A DNA stretch of 64,000 nt from Bergeyella sp. GTDB lineage: Bacteria; Bacteroidota; Bacteroidia; Flavobacteriales; Weeksellaceae. Positions 1 to 8,477 of the stretch are shown piece by piece. Positions within the stretch are counted from its first letter, which is position 1. Each line of letters starts with the position of its first letter. The notes under the pieces were generated by a model. It searched no databases. It was not told where the DNA came from and saw only the letters and a program-made list of their open reading frames with translations. The stretch is from NCBI GenBank assembly GCA_030263285.1, contig SZYB01000003.1:62001-126000 (forward strand), given 5' to 3'. Made by a program: the position numbers and the translations under genes.

Positions 1-616
<616 letters not shown>

Positions 617-636
617 GGGTAAGTAATCGCTTTATC

Positions 637-689
637 ACCAAGACTTAGGATCTGAAAAAAATAAGTGAATATTTACCCCAAGTCTTAGT
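637..689 (+). repeat. imperfect hairpin between rpoC and the DUF3467 gene
   Basis: Bases 637-649 (ACCAAGACTTAGG) pair with 677-689 in inverted orientation over 13 positions with two mismatches, around an A-rich loop of about 27 nt. No T-run follows, so it is not a clear intrinsic terminator. It could be a processing or attenuation hairpin in a transcript that continues from rpoC into the next gene. The evidence is sequence symmetry only. Confidence 0.3.
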
Positions 690-717
690 GACGGCTAAAA
701 TTTTTTATAAAACAAAA

Positions 718-1026
718 ATGGAAAATAACAGTCAGAATCCGGATCCCAATAACATTAATATAGAACTTAACGAGGAAGTGGCTTCGGGAGTGTACTCAAA
801 TCTTGCGTTGGTTAATCATTCTCCTTCAGAATTTGTTTTGGATTTTATACAGTTGATGCCTGGAGTCCAGCAGGCGAAGGTGAGGAGCCGGGTGATTTTG
901 GCTCCCTTGCATGCCAAGAGGATTTTAGCCGCTTTGGAACAGAATATCTCAAATTATGAGCAACAGTATGGAGAGATAAAAGAGCTGGAGCCTTTTATTT
1001 TAGGATCTAGTAATGTACAGGCCTAG
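718..1026 (+). CDS. DUF3467 domain protein
   Basis: Small 102-residue protein of the DUF3467 family, which in Bacteroidota sits directly after rpoC; its function is not established. The middle part (about residues 15-60) reads ASGVYSNLALVNHSPSEFVL then DFIQLMPGVQQAKVRSRVIL, the family core, followed by LAPLHAKRILAALEQNISNYE. There is no signal peptide or membrane segment, so it is probably cytoplasmic. I place the start at the ATG at 718, where MENNSQNP begins, rather than at the in-frame GTG at 688, which lies inside the upstream hairpin and would add ten residues unlike the family. Its place after rpoC suggests co-transcription with the rpoBC genes. Confidence 0.88.
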   Translation: MENNSQNPDPNNINIELNEEVASGVYSNLALVNHSPSEFVLDFIQLMPGVQQAKVRSRVILAPLHAKRILAALEQNISNYEQQYGEIKELEPFILGSSNVQA

Positions 1027-1060
1027 GGCAAAGGTTCTTTTTAGTATAATTAGGAATAAG

Positions 1061-1085
1061 TCCCAGTTTTCCGGGATTTATTTTT
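1061..1085 (+). terminator. candidate intrinsic terminator after the DUF3467 gene
   Basis: TCCC at 1061 pairs with GGGA ending at 1076, with one more G-C pair and a TTTT loop inside, and the hairpin is followed by TTTATTTTT. The stem is short and has a mismatch, so this is only a moderate candidate for ending the rpoC-DUF3467 transcript. Confidence 0.35.
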
Positions 1086-1514
1086 ATGGAATAGCGCAAA
1101 AATATAACCTATGTAGACTAAAAGCGCAGGCGATAAGTATATTTCTGCGGCTGGTCTTGTCTTTGCGAACGAACAGAAATTTCCTCCCCCGGAAGACACG
1201 CCCCCTATTAAAAATAAACAAGCATCTCCCAAAAATAGTTTCTGCAAAAGAAATGAGAAAAGGTGGATATAGGAGGATTTCAGGCTCAGCTTTTGTAGAA
1301 AGTAATAGAACTCATCTTCTGTCCTGTGTGTGAGAGCAGAAAAAAAATGAAAAACCCTGGAGAGAAAAATAGCGAGGTTAGAAAATAATTCTGAAAAAAA
1401 CGTTCGTTAGGAATTAAGAGGCTTAGGAATAAGCTGGAGGCATTTCCCAGTGGCAAATAAATTGCTGTATTCGGGAGATTCTTTTTTTGTGCAATGTAAA
1501 AAATCTGATCTTTC
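1086..1514. other. gene-poor interval
   Basis: About 430 bp without a convincing gene. An open frame covers part of it (1013-1333, plus strand), but its composition is non-coding: basic, low complexity, no recognisable motif and no sensible start. I see no clear promoter box; a T-rich run just before the lipoprotein gene at 1515 may be part of its promoter. Confidence 0.5.
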
Positions 1515-2333
1515 ATGAAAAATATCTTTGCAAAAATTTTGTTTTTCGCTTTGGTTGTCTGTACGATATCTTGTAAAAAAACAGCTGCCAAAGAAGAGAA
1601 AAACAAAATTTTTCAAAACTCGAAAGAAAACTTTGTCTTTATAGATTCTTTAAGGGTGAGAGACTCTGTACAGATAAATAAAAACCTGAGGGCACTATAT
1701 GATGAGGGTCTGCTGGTTTTTCCCAATCTTAGAGATAAAAGGCTTTTAGACAGTTTGTATTTTTTTGCGGGAAACAAAATAAAGGATTATTCTTACGGAG
1801 GACTTAAAAGTTATCTGGAACAGGATAAAAAAGAGTATTTCGAGGGTATAGAAAAAACAGAAAAAGAATGGAGGGATGACCTGACGTCTGGGCAGGAGTG
1901 GTTTCAGAATTTTAGGATGAAAAAGAAACTTCTTACTCGGAATTTTCTGCATATCGAGTATTATACTTATTCCTATGAAGGGGGAGCCCACGGAAATTAT
2001 GCGTTTTATGACAGGGTCTTTGATCTTAAAAATAAAAAACGTATCGGTTTGGACGAAATTACTTCTCTCCCAAAGAGGGACTTGCAAAAATTACTTAAGA
2101 AAAACGTAATAAAGGCAAGTAATGGTAAGGGATCCGAAATACGAGACGCTCTTCTGGTAGAAGAAATTCCCACAACTCAGAATTTTTTCTTTGATAAAGA
2201 AAATCTGTACTTTCATTATAGCCCTTACGAGATTGCAGCCTATGCTGTAGGAGATGTCGTCATCCCAATTTCTTGGGATGAATTGGGAAATAGCCTGGAT
2301 CCGGATTTTGCAAAAAAATTAAAAAATTTCTAA
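1515..2333 (+). CDS. lipoprotein with DUF3298 (RsiV-like) domain
   Basis: A 272-residue predicted lipoprotein. The first ~20 residues are a signal peptide with a lipobox ending in Cys20 (VVCTISCKK), so the mature protein should be anchored in the inner or outer membrane. The C-terminal half carries the DUF3298/DUF4163 pattern: HIEYYTYSYEGGAHGNYAFY around residue 155, then FDLKNKKRIGLDEI, and FHYSPYEIAAYAVGDVVIPI near the end. That arrangement is shared with the extracellular part of the anti-sigma factor RsiV and with many stand-alone Bacteroidota lipoproteins of unknown role. It lies 16 bp before the lipid kinase gene and is probably co-transcribed with it. A specific ligand cannot be inferred. 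Confidence 0.85.
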   Translation: MKNIFAKILFFALVVCTISCKKTAAKEEKNKIFQNSKENFVFIDSLRVRDSVQINKNLRALYDEGLLVFPNLRDKRLLDSLYFFAGNKIKDYSYGGLKSYLEQDKKEYFEGIEKTEKEWRDDLTSGQEWFQNFRMKKKLLTRNFLHIEYYTYSYEGGAHGNYAFYDRVFDLKNKKRIGLDEITSLPKRDLQKLLKKNVIKASNGKGSEIRDALLVEEIPTTQNFFFDKENLYFHYSPYEIAAYAVGDVVIPISWDELGNSLDPDFAKKLKNF

Positions 2334-2349
2334 AGGGAGCTCGTTTTTT

Positions 2350-3201
2350 ATGGAAAGAGTCGCCTTCATTATTAATCCTTTTTCTGCCAAGAAAAATTCT
2401 GCCTCCTTCATAAAAAAACTGGAAAGGCATATAAAAGATCCGTTATATCATCTTTCGGAATCCAAAGAAAGTACAGAAATTTTCATTAAAGAAAATTTTT
2501 CTAAAGTAGATGTCTTTGTTGCAGTGGGGGGAGATGGCACCATATCTTCCGTAGCAAAAATACTGGTAAATACAGATAAAGTTCTTGCGGTATATCCCAT
2601 GGGTTCGGGGAATGGATTTGCCAGGGAGGTAGTGCCTATCTGGGGCATCAAAGGTTTTGTAAAGAAACTTAACAGAAAAGAGGTAAAAGAAATAGACACC
2701 TTTTTCGTAAATGGACATCTTTCTATTAATGTTTCCGGCGTAGGTTTGGACAGCGCAGTAATAAAAGATTTTGAAAAGACGAGGAGAGGTTTTTTTAATT
2801 ACATAAAAACAACGGTAAAGGTGTTTTTTGAGTTTTGTTCGGTGAATATAAAATTTAGGGAAGAAGATTTTAGCATGCATGATGGTCGTTACCTCATGTT
2901 ATGCATTGCCAACACGAGGCAGTTTGGGAATAATGCTTTTATTGCCCCCGAGGCTTTTCCTGATGATGGACTCCTGGATCTTGTATTGATAAAAAGACCC
3001 CCTGTTTTTTATGTCCCCATTTTTTTATATAGGCTCTTTACAAAAAAGCTAAAGCCTGATAGGTACCTCACATTTATAAAATTGGATAAAGTCTGTCTGA
3101 ACGCCGATCTTTTATACTGGCAGATAGACGGAGAGTTGTGTAGAATAGAAAGCCCCGCAGAAATACGGATAAACAAAAAAAGTCTCAATGTATTGGTTTA
3201 G
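2350..3201 (+). CDS. diacylglycerol/lipid kinase family protein (YegS/DagK type)
   Basis: A 283-residue soluble lipid kinase of the DAGK catalytic-domain family, which phosphorylates diacylglycerol or a related lipid using ATP. It starts with the strand-and-loop IINPFSAKKNS, has the nucleotide-binding motif VAVGGDGTISSVAK (about residues 56-69), and the glycine-rich PMGSGNGFAREV at about 87-98. The second half has the family features NVSGVGLDSAVIKDF and the C-terminal beta-sandwich with DGLLDLVLIKRP and WQIDGELCRIE. Length matches the family (280-310). It follows the lipoprotein gene closely. The exact lipid substrate is unknown; undecaprenol or sphingoid lipids are possible in this phylum. 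Confidence 0.9.
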   Translation: MERVAFIINPFSAKKNSASFIKKLERHIKDPLYHLSESKESTEIFIKENFSKVDVFVAVGGDGTISSVAKILVNTDKVLAVYPMGSGNGFAREVVPIWGIKGFVKKLNRKEVKEIDTFFVNGHLSINVSGVGLDSAVIKDFEKTRRGFFNYIKTTVKVFFEFCSVNIKFREEDFSMHDGRYLMLCIANTRQFGNNAFIAPEAFPDDGLLDLVLIKRPPVFYVPIFLYRLFTKKLKPDRYLTFIKLDKVCLNADLLYWQIDGELCRIESPAEIRINKKSLNVLV

Positions 3202-3229
3202 TTAAAAAGTTAGAGCAACAAAAACCAGA

Positions 3230-4006
3230 TCAGTTTTTTACAAGAATCCCTGCAAATTTGTCGTCAAATCCTATAATGGTTGGAATAAGATTGAGAGTCG
3301 TACAGAACTCCATAAAGGCGGCATTGTCCCCTATATCGTCGCTGATGAGTATTCCTTGTTTTTCCAGATGTTTCCAAAGAAGCGGATAGGCCCACAGCCT
3401 TCCGTTATAGGATTTATCACTGTCGTAATGGATCAGCTGAAAGGTGTTTTGTTCCCTGAATATCCTGGGCAGAGATTCTTTGTCTGCATAACGAAAGAGT
3501 TTCCAGTTTTTCCTTAGTTCTTGCGGGAGTACACAACCTACAAAGGTGTCATTTTTTTTTCCTAGGTAGGGCATATCCGAACTGTATAGGATACCGTTTC
3601 TATTCTTAAGAGAAAGAAGAGCCGCAAGGGAAGACCATCCATATGCCACGCCCGTTTCCAAAACGAATTCTGCCCGGGTATATTCGCAGAGGTAATAGAT
3701 AATTTCCAGTGCTCCGGCACCTCCCATTTTTACGGGACACATATCTTTGGCATTTTTTGCATAAGACATCTCTGCCGGGAAGAGATTTTCCAGTGTTTGA
3801 ATATTTTGAGTTTGGGTAAGATTTCTTATAGCTTGGTTTTGTGAGACTGCCATTTTTTTGCACCAGACCGCTGCCTCTTCTTTTCCTTTAAAAGAAGATT
3901 CTCTGAGAAAGACATTTTTATAGATTTTTCTCCTGAGTTCCCGATAAAACTTCGGTCTTGAGAGGTAAGCAAAAAAGGTTTTGATGAGGTCAGAAATTTC
4001 TTTCAT
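3230..4006 (-). CDS. class I SAM-dependent methyltransferase
   Basis: About 258 residues, with a Rossmann-type methyltransferase domain in the second half. The SAM-binding motif I is FVLETGVAYGWSSLAALLSL, motif II lies in GILYSSDMPYLG, and the segment IHYDSDKSYNGRLWAYPLLW followed by GILISDDIGDN resembles the Methyltransf_24 group of small-molecule or sugar O-methyltransferases. The N-terminal ~80 residues are helical and basic. Reading can begin at a GTG at 4048 or ATGs at 4012 and 4006; I chose 4006 (MKEISDLIK) because the longer versions add an unlikely Cys-rich tail. It converges on the lipid kinase gene. Acceptor unknown; surface glycan methylation would fit the family. Confidence 0.8.
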   Translation of the reverse strand: MKEISDLIKTFFAYLSRPKFYRELRRKIYKNVFLRESSFKGKEEAAVWCKKMAVSQNQAIRNLTQTQNIQTLENLFPAEMSYAKNAKDMCPVKMGGAGALEIIYYLCEYTRAEFVLETGVAYGWSSLAALLSLKNRNGILYSSDMPYLGKKNDTFVGCVLPQELRKNWKLFRYADKESLPRIFREQNTFQLIHYDSDKSYNGRLWAYPLLWKHLEKQGILISDDIGDNAAFMEFCTTLNLIPTIIGFDDKFAGILVKN

Positions 4007-4076
4007 AAACATTTTACAACAACCGTACAAAGCGAGTCCCTTCTTCACGAAAGATGAGATGATGGGTTGTCTTCAT

Positions 4077-4349
4077 TTATTGGTTTTTGTCTTTAATGAA
4101 AGAAGAAGGAGATTTTATAAATTCGTTTTTACAGCTTTCGCTGCAGAACCTGTAAATAGAATTTTTGTAGATGGCGGAATATTTTGCATTTTCATCAACC
4201 TCCATTTTACAGACGGGATCTATATTCAGAGATATTTCGGGTTTATTTTTAGCACTTGTTTTTTCTTGTGAGAAATCTTTGGGTGCTTTTTGACAAGATG
4301 AAAGAGAAAAGACACTCAAAACCAGCGAGGAAAACATTTTGCAGACCAT
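4077..4349 (-). CDS. small YHS-domain lipoprotein
   Basis: About 90 residues. An N-terminal hydrophobic segment ends in a lipobox-like SLSSC, predicting a lipid-anchored periplasmic protein. The C-terminal half is a YHS domain: IDPVCKMEVDENAKYSAIYK followed by YRFCSESCKNEFIKSPSSFI, with the conserved Cys residues expected to bind a metal such as copper. Similar small YHS lipoproteins accompany copper handling in other bacteria, but no copper transporter is next to it here. The start at 4349 (MVCKM) is preferred over an upstream ATG at 4382 because a -7-like promoter box sits at 4380-4387; 4337 is also possible. Confidence 0.8.
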   Translation of the reverse strand: MVCKMFSSLVLSVFSLSSCQKAPKDFSQEKTSAKNKPEISLNIDPVCKMEVDENAKYSAIYKNSIYRFCSESCKNEFIKSPSSFIKDKNQ

Positions 4350-4379
4350 TTGATGAATATTTGTAGGATAAACGACATG

Positions 4380-4387
4380 CAAATATA
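4380..4387 (-). promoter_or_regulatory. -7 box for the YHS lipoprotein gene
   Basis: Reads TATATTTG on the minus strand, matching the Bacteroidota consensus TAnnTTTG, 30 nt upstream of the chosen start codon. It excludes the longer reading frame starting at 4382. I see no good -33 TTTG at the usual 19-21 nt spacing. Confidence 0.5.
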
Positions 4388-5170
4388 AAGATAAAAGACA
4401 ATAATAAATAAGGAAATTATACCGAGCTAAGCATAAGAAAGACGGAAGTTGTTATTTTTTTACAATAAACTAACCTTTCCTTATGTAGAAAAACACAACG
4501 CTTCTGCAATCGTTTTTAACCAAAAATTACTTTTTGTTATAGTTATAACCTGAGTGGAAATTTGGAAAGTACGGTCACATAATCCACTTATTTTACCTAT
4601 CTCAATAATTTTCTTATCAATTATCAGAATAAAAAACTCAGGATATCTCAGAAAAATAAATTAGGGGGAAAGTCAAAAAAGAAAGAACGATAGCAAATTC
4701 GGATCTCAACAGAGAGAACTTCCCTTTTGGGAAATAACACGAGCAAAATGACGATGAAAGAGCTCGGAGCAGATCATTCTTGTAATATAATAAGCCCGCA
4801 ATTCAAACTTATCCTCATACCGTTTCAGACAGAAATGTTATGGAAAGTGATAACAAAACCCTTAACTAAGTTTACAGTGCGATTCTTCTGCTCAGATAGA
4901 TTCACCTTGCCATTATCCTTGGGCAACAGTTACCACGGGTTTTAAATTGGCAGATTGTACAAGTAAAACCGACGCCCAACTACTAGTCTGGTAAAAATTC
5001 TTATGGGTTTGTCCTCGGTAACGGCAGTATTTTCAAATTTTTTGAGAAAAATGCGGCTGCATATCTGGGGTTTGAAAAAATAAACGATGAAAAAGTGGTC
5101 TGCAAAATATAGAATGTAGGTATGAACTTTCTAAGGTAGATGCTCAAGAACCCGAAAAAAAAATTATACA
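4388..5170. other. decayed, apparently non-coding stretch
   Basis: About 780 bp in which all six frames are interrupted. Short open pieces on the plus strand (for example 4727-4945) start on rare codons and have no recognisable motif. Because the stretch runs directly into a recognisable outer-membrane-protein wreck, part of it may be the unrecognisable 5' portion of the same dead gene. That is inference; no specific residues identify it. Confidence 0.4.
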
Positions 5171-5794
5171 AAATACGACTACGACAATTTTTTTCCTTTT
5201 TTATTTTACTTGTAGCCTGATAAGGATAGTTTATTTTAACTTACGATGAACTGATTATAAGCTCTGGCTTCGGATCACCTGATATAAAAAATCTACGGTG
5301 ATGGGATTCCTATTTCTTCCTGCCTATGCCGATCATCTGTATTTTATGTTTTCTTATGTAAATACAAAATTTCTGTGAATGTGTTGGGAAAAAGTAATAA
5401 ACGGGGTAGGTCAGGTAGTAAATTTTACCGATGGAGTACAAGTCCTATTTATAAAGGCTATATGGATTATGTTAATGTAGGAGGTACTGCCATCGGAAGA
5501 TATTTTATTATGCCGTGTTGGGAAAATGAGATAAGCACCTCGTTAATCTATTCGGAGTCAAAAGCGTTAGAAAAAGTAAAACTGCTTTTTTAGATTAGAA
5601 ACTAAAAGTAGACACCCCGGACGGTTACGGATCTTTTCAGAGGTTAATATATAGGGACGAAAGAACTGTATAAAGCTTTTAATATTAGTATATATAACAC
5701 TTCCCATAGGGACAGCAGAGGGCTTGGTCTCAGAATTAGTTATAATTTTGGTAATGATAAAGTAAAGGCAGTTAAAAAACAAAACGAGTTTTAA
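5171..5794 (+). pseudogene. remnant of an outer-membrane beta-barrel / TonB-receptor-type gene (C-terminal part)
   Basis: Several fragments in shifting plus-strand frames read like the C-terminal barrel of Bacteroidota TonB-dependent receptors of the OMP_b-brl_3 type. At 5171 a piece reads KYDYDNFFPFLFYL then a stop, like the family's strand with F-P-S-L-F. Around 5420 comes FYRWSTSPIYK and DYVNVGGTAIGRYFI, like the family's 'YRxTTNPI...NVG...YGVEL'. At about 5603 is LKVDTPDGYGSFQRLIYRDERT; a frame change then joins YKAFNISIYNTS, HRDSRGLGLRISYNFG and the ending NDKVKAVKKQNEF with a stop at 5792-5794. That last stretch is the classic terminal strand (RGLGLxxSYxFGNxKVK). At least three frame breaks show the gene is dead. 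Confidence 0.7.
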
Positions 5795-5836
5795 GGATTT
5801 ACAAAGAAACGATTAGAGGAGAGTTTTTTTAATTTT

Positions 5837-6406
5837 ATGGAAGCGGTAGTGCGATGCCCTTGGTGTGAGAAAGATGATTTGTACAGGAATTACCATGACA
5901 AGGAATGGGGGAAGCCTGTGCATGAAGACAAAATACTTTTTGAGTTTCTGGTGCTGGAAATTTTTCAAGCAGGTCTTAGCTGGCATACGGTACTTAAAAA
6001 GAGAGCGCATTTCAGAAATGCATTGGATGGATTTGATTACAAAAGAATTGCGCAGTATCAGGAGGAAAAAATTCAGGAACTATTAAAAAACAAAGATATT
6101 ATAAGGAACAGATTAAAGATAGAATCCATTATCCGGAATGCGGGAGCATTTTTGGTTACCCAAAGGGAATTTGGTAGTTTCTCTGATTATGTATGGAGCT
6201 TTGTGGGAGGATGCCCTGTCGATATCCATCCCAAAACTCTGGGTGAAATTCCTGCCAAAACAGAGTGCTCCACTATCCTTTCAAAAGATCTCAAAAAAAG
6301 AGGATTCATGTTTATGGGACCTACAGTGGTGTATGCTTTCATGCAGGCGATTGGGATGGTAAACGATCATCTGGAGGGTTGCTGGACAAGAAGTAAAAAC
6401 AGATAA
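5837..6406 (+). CDS. tag: DNA-3-methyladenine glycosylase I
   Basis: 189 residues, the usual Tag length. It removes 3-methyladenine from alkylated DNA to start base excision repair. The zinc-binding residues of the Escherichia coli enzyme are all present: Cys7 and His20 in the N-terminal RCPWCEKDDLYRNYHDKEWG, and His178 and Cys182 in MVNDHLEGCW at the end. The conserved LEIFQAGLSWHTVLKKR (about 40-56) carries the glutamate that recognises the base, and the SFVGG segment contributes to the pocket. It stands alone, just downstream of a dead outer-membrane gene and converging on hutH with a 16-bp gap. Confidence 0.96.
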   Translation: MEAVVRCPWCEKDDLYRNYHDKEWGKPVHEDKILFEFLVLEIFQAGLSWHTVLKKRAHFRNALDGFDYKRIAQYQEEKIQELLKNKDIIRNRLKIESIIRNAGAFLVTQREFGSFSDYVWSFVGGCPVDIHPKTLGEIPAKTECSTILSKDLKKRGFMFMGPTVVYAFMQAIGMVNDHLEGCWTRSKNR

Positions 6407-6422
6407 AGTAATTTTTCAGAGC

Positions 6423-7925
6423 CTATTGGAGGGAAGGAGACACATCAAAAGCTCTGTTTCTGATCATCTCGCTTATGGTATGAATGTCATTTCCTATCAG
6501 TCTGTCCTGTGATAGTTTTGGTACTTTGCTCCTCAGAATTTCACGGTTTTTTTCTATAATCTTGGAACATTTTTTCGGTCTTCTAAATTCTAATCCTTGT
6601 GTGGCAAGCATAAGTTCAATGGCTAAGATATTTTCTAAATTGTCCAGTATTCTGTTAAATTTTCTTCCGGAGATACTTCCCATGGATACGTGGTCTTCTT
6701 GTCCTAGACTGGTAGGTATAGAATCTGCAGAGGCAGGGAAGCAAAGGCTTTTATTTTCGGAAACCAGAGCGGCGGAAGTGTATTGTGGGATCATAAATCC
6801 GGAGTCTAGACCGGAATTTTGGGTAAGGAGTCTGGGAAGTCCATATTTTCCTTCCAGAAGTAGGTAGCTTCTCCGGTCAGAAATGTTACCCAGCTCGCTT
6901 ACCGCAAGAGAAGCATAATCGAGAGGAAGAGCGAGGGGTTGACCATGAAAGTTGCCTCCGGAAACCGCTTCTCTGTCGTTTAATACAATAGGGTTATCGG
7001 TTACGGAATTAAGTTCTGTTTCGGTGAGTTGCAGGAGATGGTAAAAGGCATTCCTGCTGGCACCATGCACTTGTGGTACGCATCTTATAGAATAGGGATC
7101 TTGCACTCTGTCACAGTTTTCATGTGCTTTGAGATTTTCTGAGTTTTCCAAAAATTTTCTCATTCTTTGTGCTACCTTTATACTTCCTTCGTAGGGTCTT
7201 ATATCATGAAGTTCTTTCCTGAAGGGACTTACAGAACCTTGATAGGCTTCCAGGCTCATAGCGGCAATCAGGTCTGCCAGATCAAGAAGATAGCTCCATC
7301 TCCATATACCTTTTATGGCATGGGCGAGTATAAACTGTGTTCCATTGATCAGGCCTAATCCTTCTTTTGGGCCTAATTTTAGAGGGGGTATTTTGTGTTT
7401 TTCAAAGACAGGGGCGGCATCGGTTACTTTTCCGTTTTCCCACACTTTTCCCAACCCTATAAGGGGAAGCACAAGATGAGAGAGCGGGGCAAGATCTCCC
7501 GAAGCCCCTACGGATCCTTGTGAGGGTACTACGGGAATAATGTCTTTGCCAAGCATCAGGATGAGCCTTTCTATGAGAGCAAGAGATATCCCGGAAAAAC
7601 CTTTAGAGAGCGCGTGTATCTTTGCAATCATCATGATTTTCGACAGGTCTTTTTCTATGGGATCCCCTACACCTACGGCGTGAGATACGAGAAGATTATG
7701 CTGTAGTTTTTCTGTTTCTGCTTTAGAGATCTTTGTGTCGCAAAGAGGTCCGAATCCGGTATTGATCCCATAGACTACTTTAGACGCGGAGGCTATGGTT
7801 TTTGCCGCATTTTCGGATTTCAATATCTGTTCCCTCACAGAAGGAGACAAGGTGAGAAAAGCGGGCTTTTCTGCTGTGTCTATGATGTCTTTTATGGTGA
7901 GAGTATCTTTGCCGTACGTTTTCAT
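6423..7925 (-). CDS. hutH: histidine ammonia-lyase
   Basis: 500 residues, the standard length. It deaminates L-histidine to urocanate, the first step of histidine degradation. The Ala-Ser-Gly triad that self-cyclises into the MIO electrophile is at 141-143 in SQGSVGASGDLAPLSH. The selectivity dipeptide is Ser81-His82 (NLLVSHAVGVGDP), the form found in histidine lyases; tyrosine lyases have His-Leu and phenylalanine lyases Phe-Leu there. Other family blocks are GLINGTQF, QDPYSIRCVPQVHG, DNPIV and GGNFHGQPLALPLD. No hutU, hutI or hutG is adjacent, so the rest of the pathway must be elsewhere or absent. The start is the ATG at 7925. Confidence 0.95.
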   Translation of the reverse strand: MKTYGKDTLTIKDIIDTAEKPAFLTLSPSVREQILKSENAAKTIASASKVVYGINTGFGPLCDTKISKAETEKLQHNLLVSHAVGVGDPIEKDLSKIMMIAKIHALSKGFSGISLALIERLILMLGKDIIPVVPSQGSVGASGDLAPLSHLVLPLIGLGKVWENGKVTDAAPVFEKHKIPPLKLGPKEGLGLINGTQFILAHAIKGIWRWSYLLDLADLIAAMSLEAYQGSVSPFRKELHDIRPYEGSIKVAQRMRKFLENSENLKAHENCDRVQDPYSIRCVPQVHGASRNAFYHLLQLTETELNSVTDNPIVLNDREAVSGGNFHGQPLALPLDYASLAVSELGNISDRRSYLLLEGKYGLPRLLTQNSGLDSGFMIPQYTSAALVSENKSLCFPASADSIPTSLGQEDHVSMGSISGRKFNRILDNLENILAIELMLATQGLEFRRPKKCSKIIEKNREILRSKVPKLSQDRLIGNDIHTISEMIRNRAFDVSPSLQ

Positions 7926-8309
7926 CGGTTTTTTTGGATCTACACTTTTTGATTTTTATTCTGCGAAGAAGATACACTTTTTTATATTTTAAACAAAAGA
8001 GTTAAAAATTTTTCCTGTTTCTTTATGCAGAATATACTCTTCTTCGTAGAAAAGCGTAGGGTGATGTTTTTTACCGTGTTTTTATCATAAGATTTTTCTG
8101 TAAGTATTCTTGCCTCTTCCTGCAGTTTTCTTAGTCTTTCGAGTAAAATATCCCTCCCCTTCTGCGTAGGTCAAGTGCATGTATTTTTATATTGCTTTTG
8201 CCTCTATTGAGTCTTATTGTTACATATGTTGATTGCTCTATTGCGGGGGAGGGCAATCCCCCCCTGCACACACACATGCATTGCAGATTGTTCTCTTAGT
8301 AATTAATCT
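7926..8309. other. intergenic stretch with an ORF-like minus-strand remnant
   Basis: Between hutH and the palindrome there is no complete gene. On the minus strand, 8170 down to 7982 is open for about 62 codons without an ATG and contains a helix-like, coding-looking piece (KGRDILLERLRKLQEEA, then RILTEKSYDKNTVKNIT). It may be the tail of a decayed gene; I do not recognise the family. Further on, around 8246-8264, there is a G-rich/C-rich inverted pair (GGGGGA ... TCCCCC) that could form a small hairpin. Confidence 0.4.
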
Positions 8310-8357
8310 TGATACGCCTGGGAGCAGCAGTATATACTGCTGCTCCCAGGCGTATCA
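8310..8357. repeat. 48-bp perfect palindrome without a loop
   Basis: Bases 8310-8333 are the exact reverse complement of 8334-8357: each arm is 24 nt, beginning TGATACGCCTGGGAGCAG on the left, and the two arms meet with no spacer. The arms are more GC-rich than the surroundings. It lies about 110 bp upstream of the uvrC promoter. As RNA it would fold into a very stable hairpin; as DNA it could extrude a cruciform. It is too long and too perfect for a normal terminator and is not flanked by any transposase gene. Confidence 0.85.
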
Positions 8358-8441
8358 TTTTTTGAATCTATGTCTTTATGGCATTGGTGCCTTGGTCATA
8401 AACAGCAGAGTTATAAGGTGTACATAAAGAAAACATGATTG

Positions 8442-8473
8442 TTGTATGAAAAAAATAGTATTCCTTACTTTTG
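8442..8473 (+). promoter_or_regulatory. uvrC promoter
   Basis: TTG at 8442-8444, a 21-nt spacer, then TACTTTTG at 8466-8473, matching the Bacteroidota -33/-7 promoter (TTTG, 19-21 nt, TAnnTTTG). The box ends only 4 nt before the ATG at 8478, so transcription should start at or next to the start codon, giving a leaderless message. It also rules out an upstream TTG start at 8439. Confidence 0.65.
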
Positions 8474-8477
8474 TACC

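Noticed and set aside
1013-1333. Open frame of 106 codons after the DUF3467 gene
   Set aside because: Starts inside the previous gene, basic low-complexity product, no motif, and a terminator-like hairpin lies within it.
1523-1530. TATCTTTG resembling a -7 box
   Set aside because: Lies inside the signal peptide of the lipoprotein gene; no alternative start exists downstream, so chance is likely.
4727-4945. 72-codon open frame in the decayed stretch
   Set aside because: Rare start codon and no recognisable pattern; surrounded by multiply interrupted sequence.
8310-8357. Palindrome as an ordinary rho-independent terminator or a CRISPR repeat
   Set aside because: No loop, no T-run directly required by the arms, no adjacent gene end on the proper side, and no further copies with spacers.
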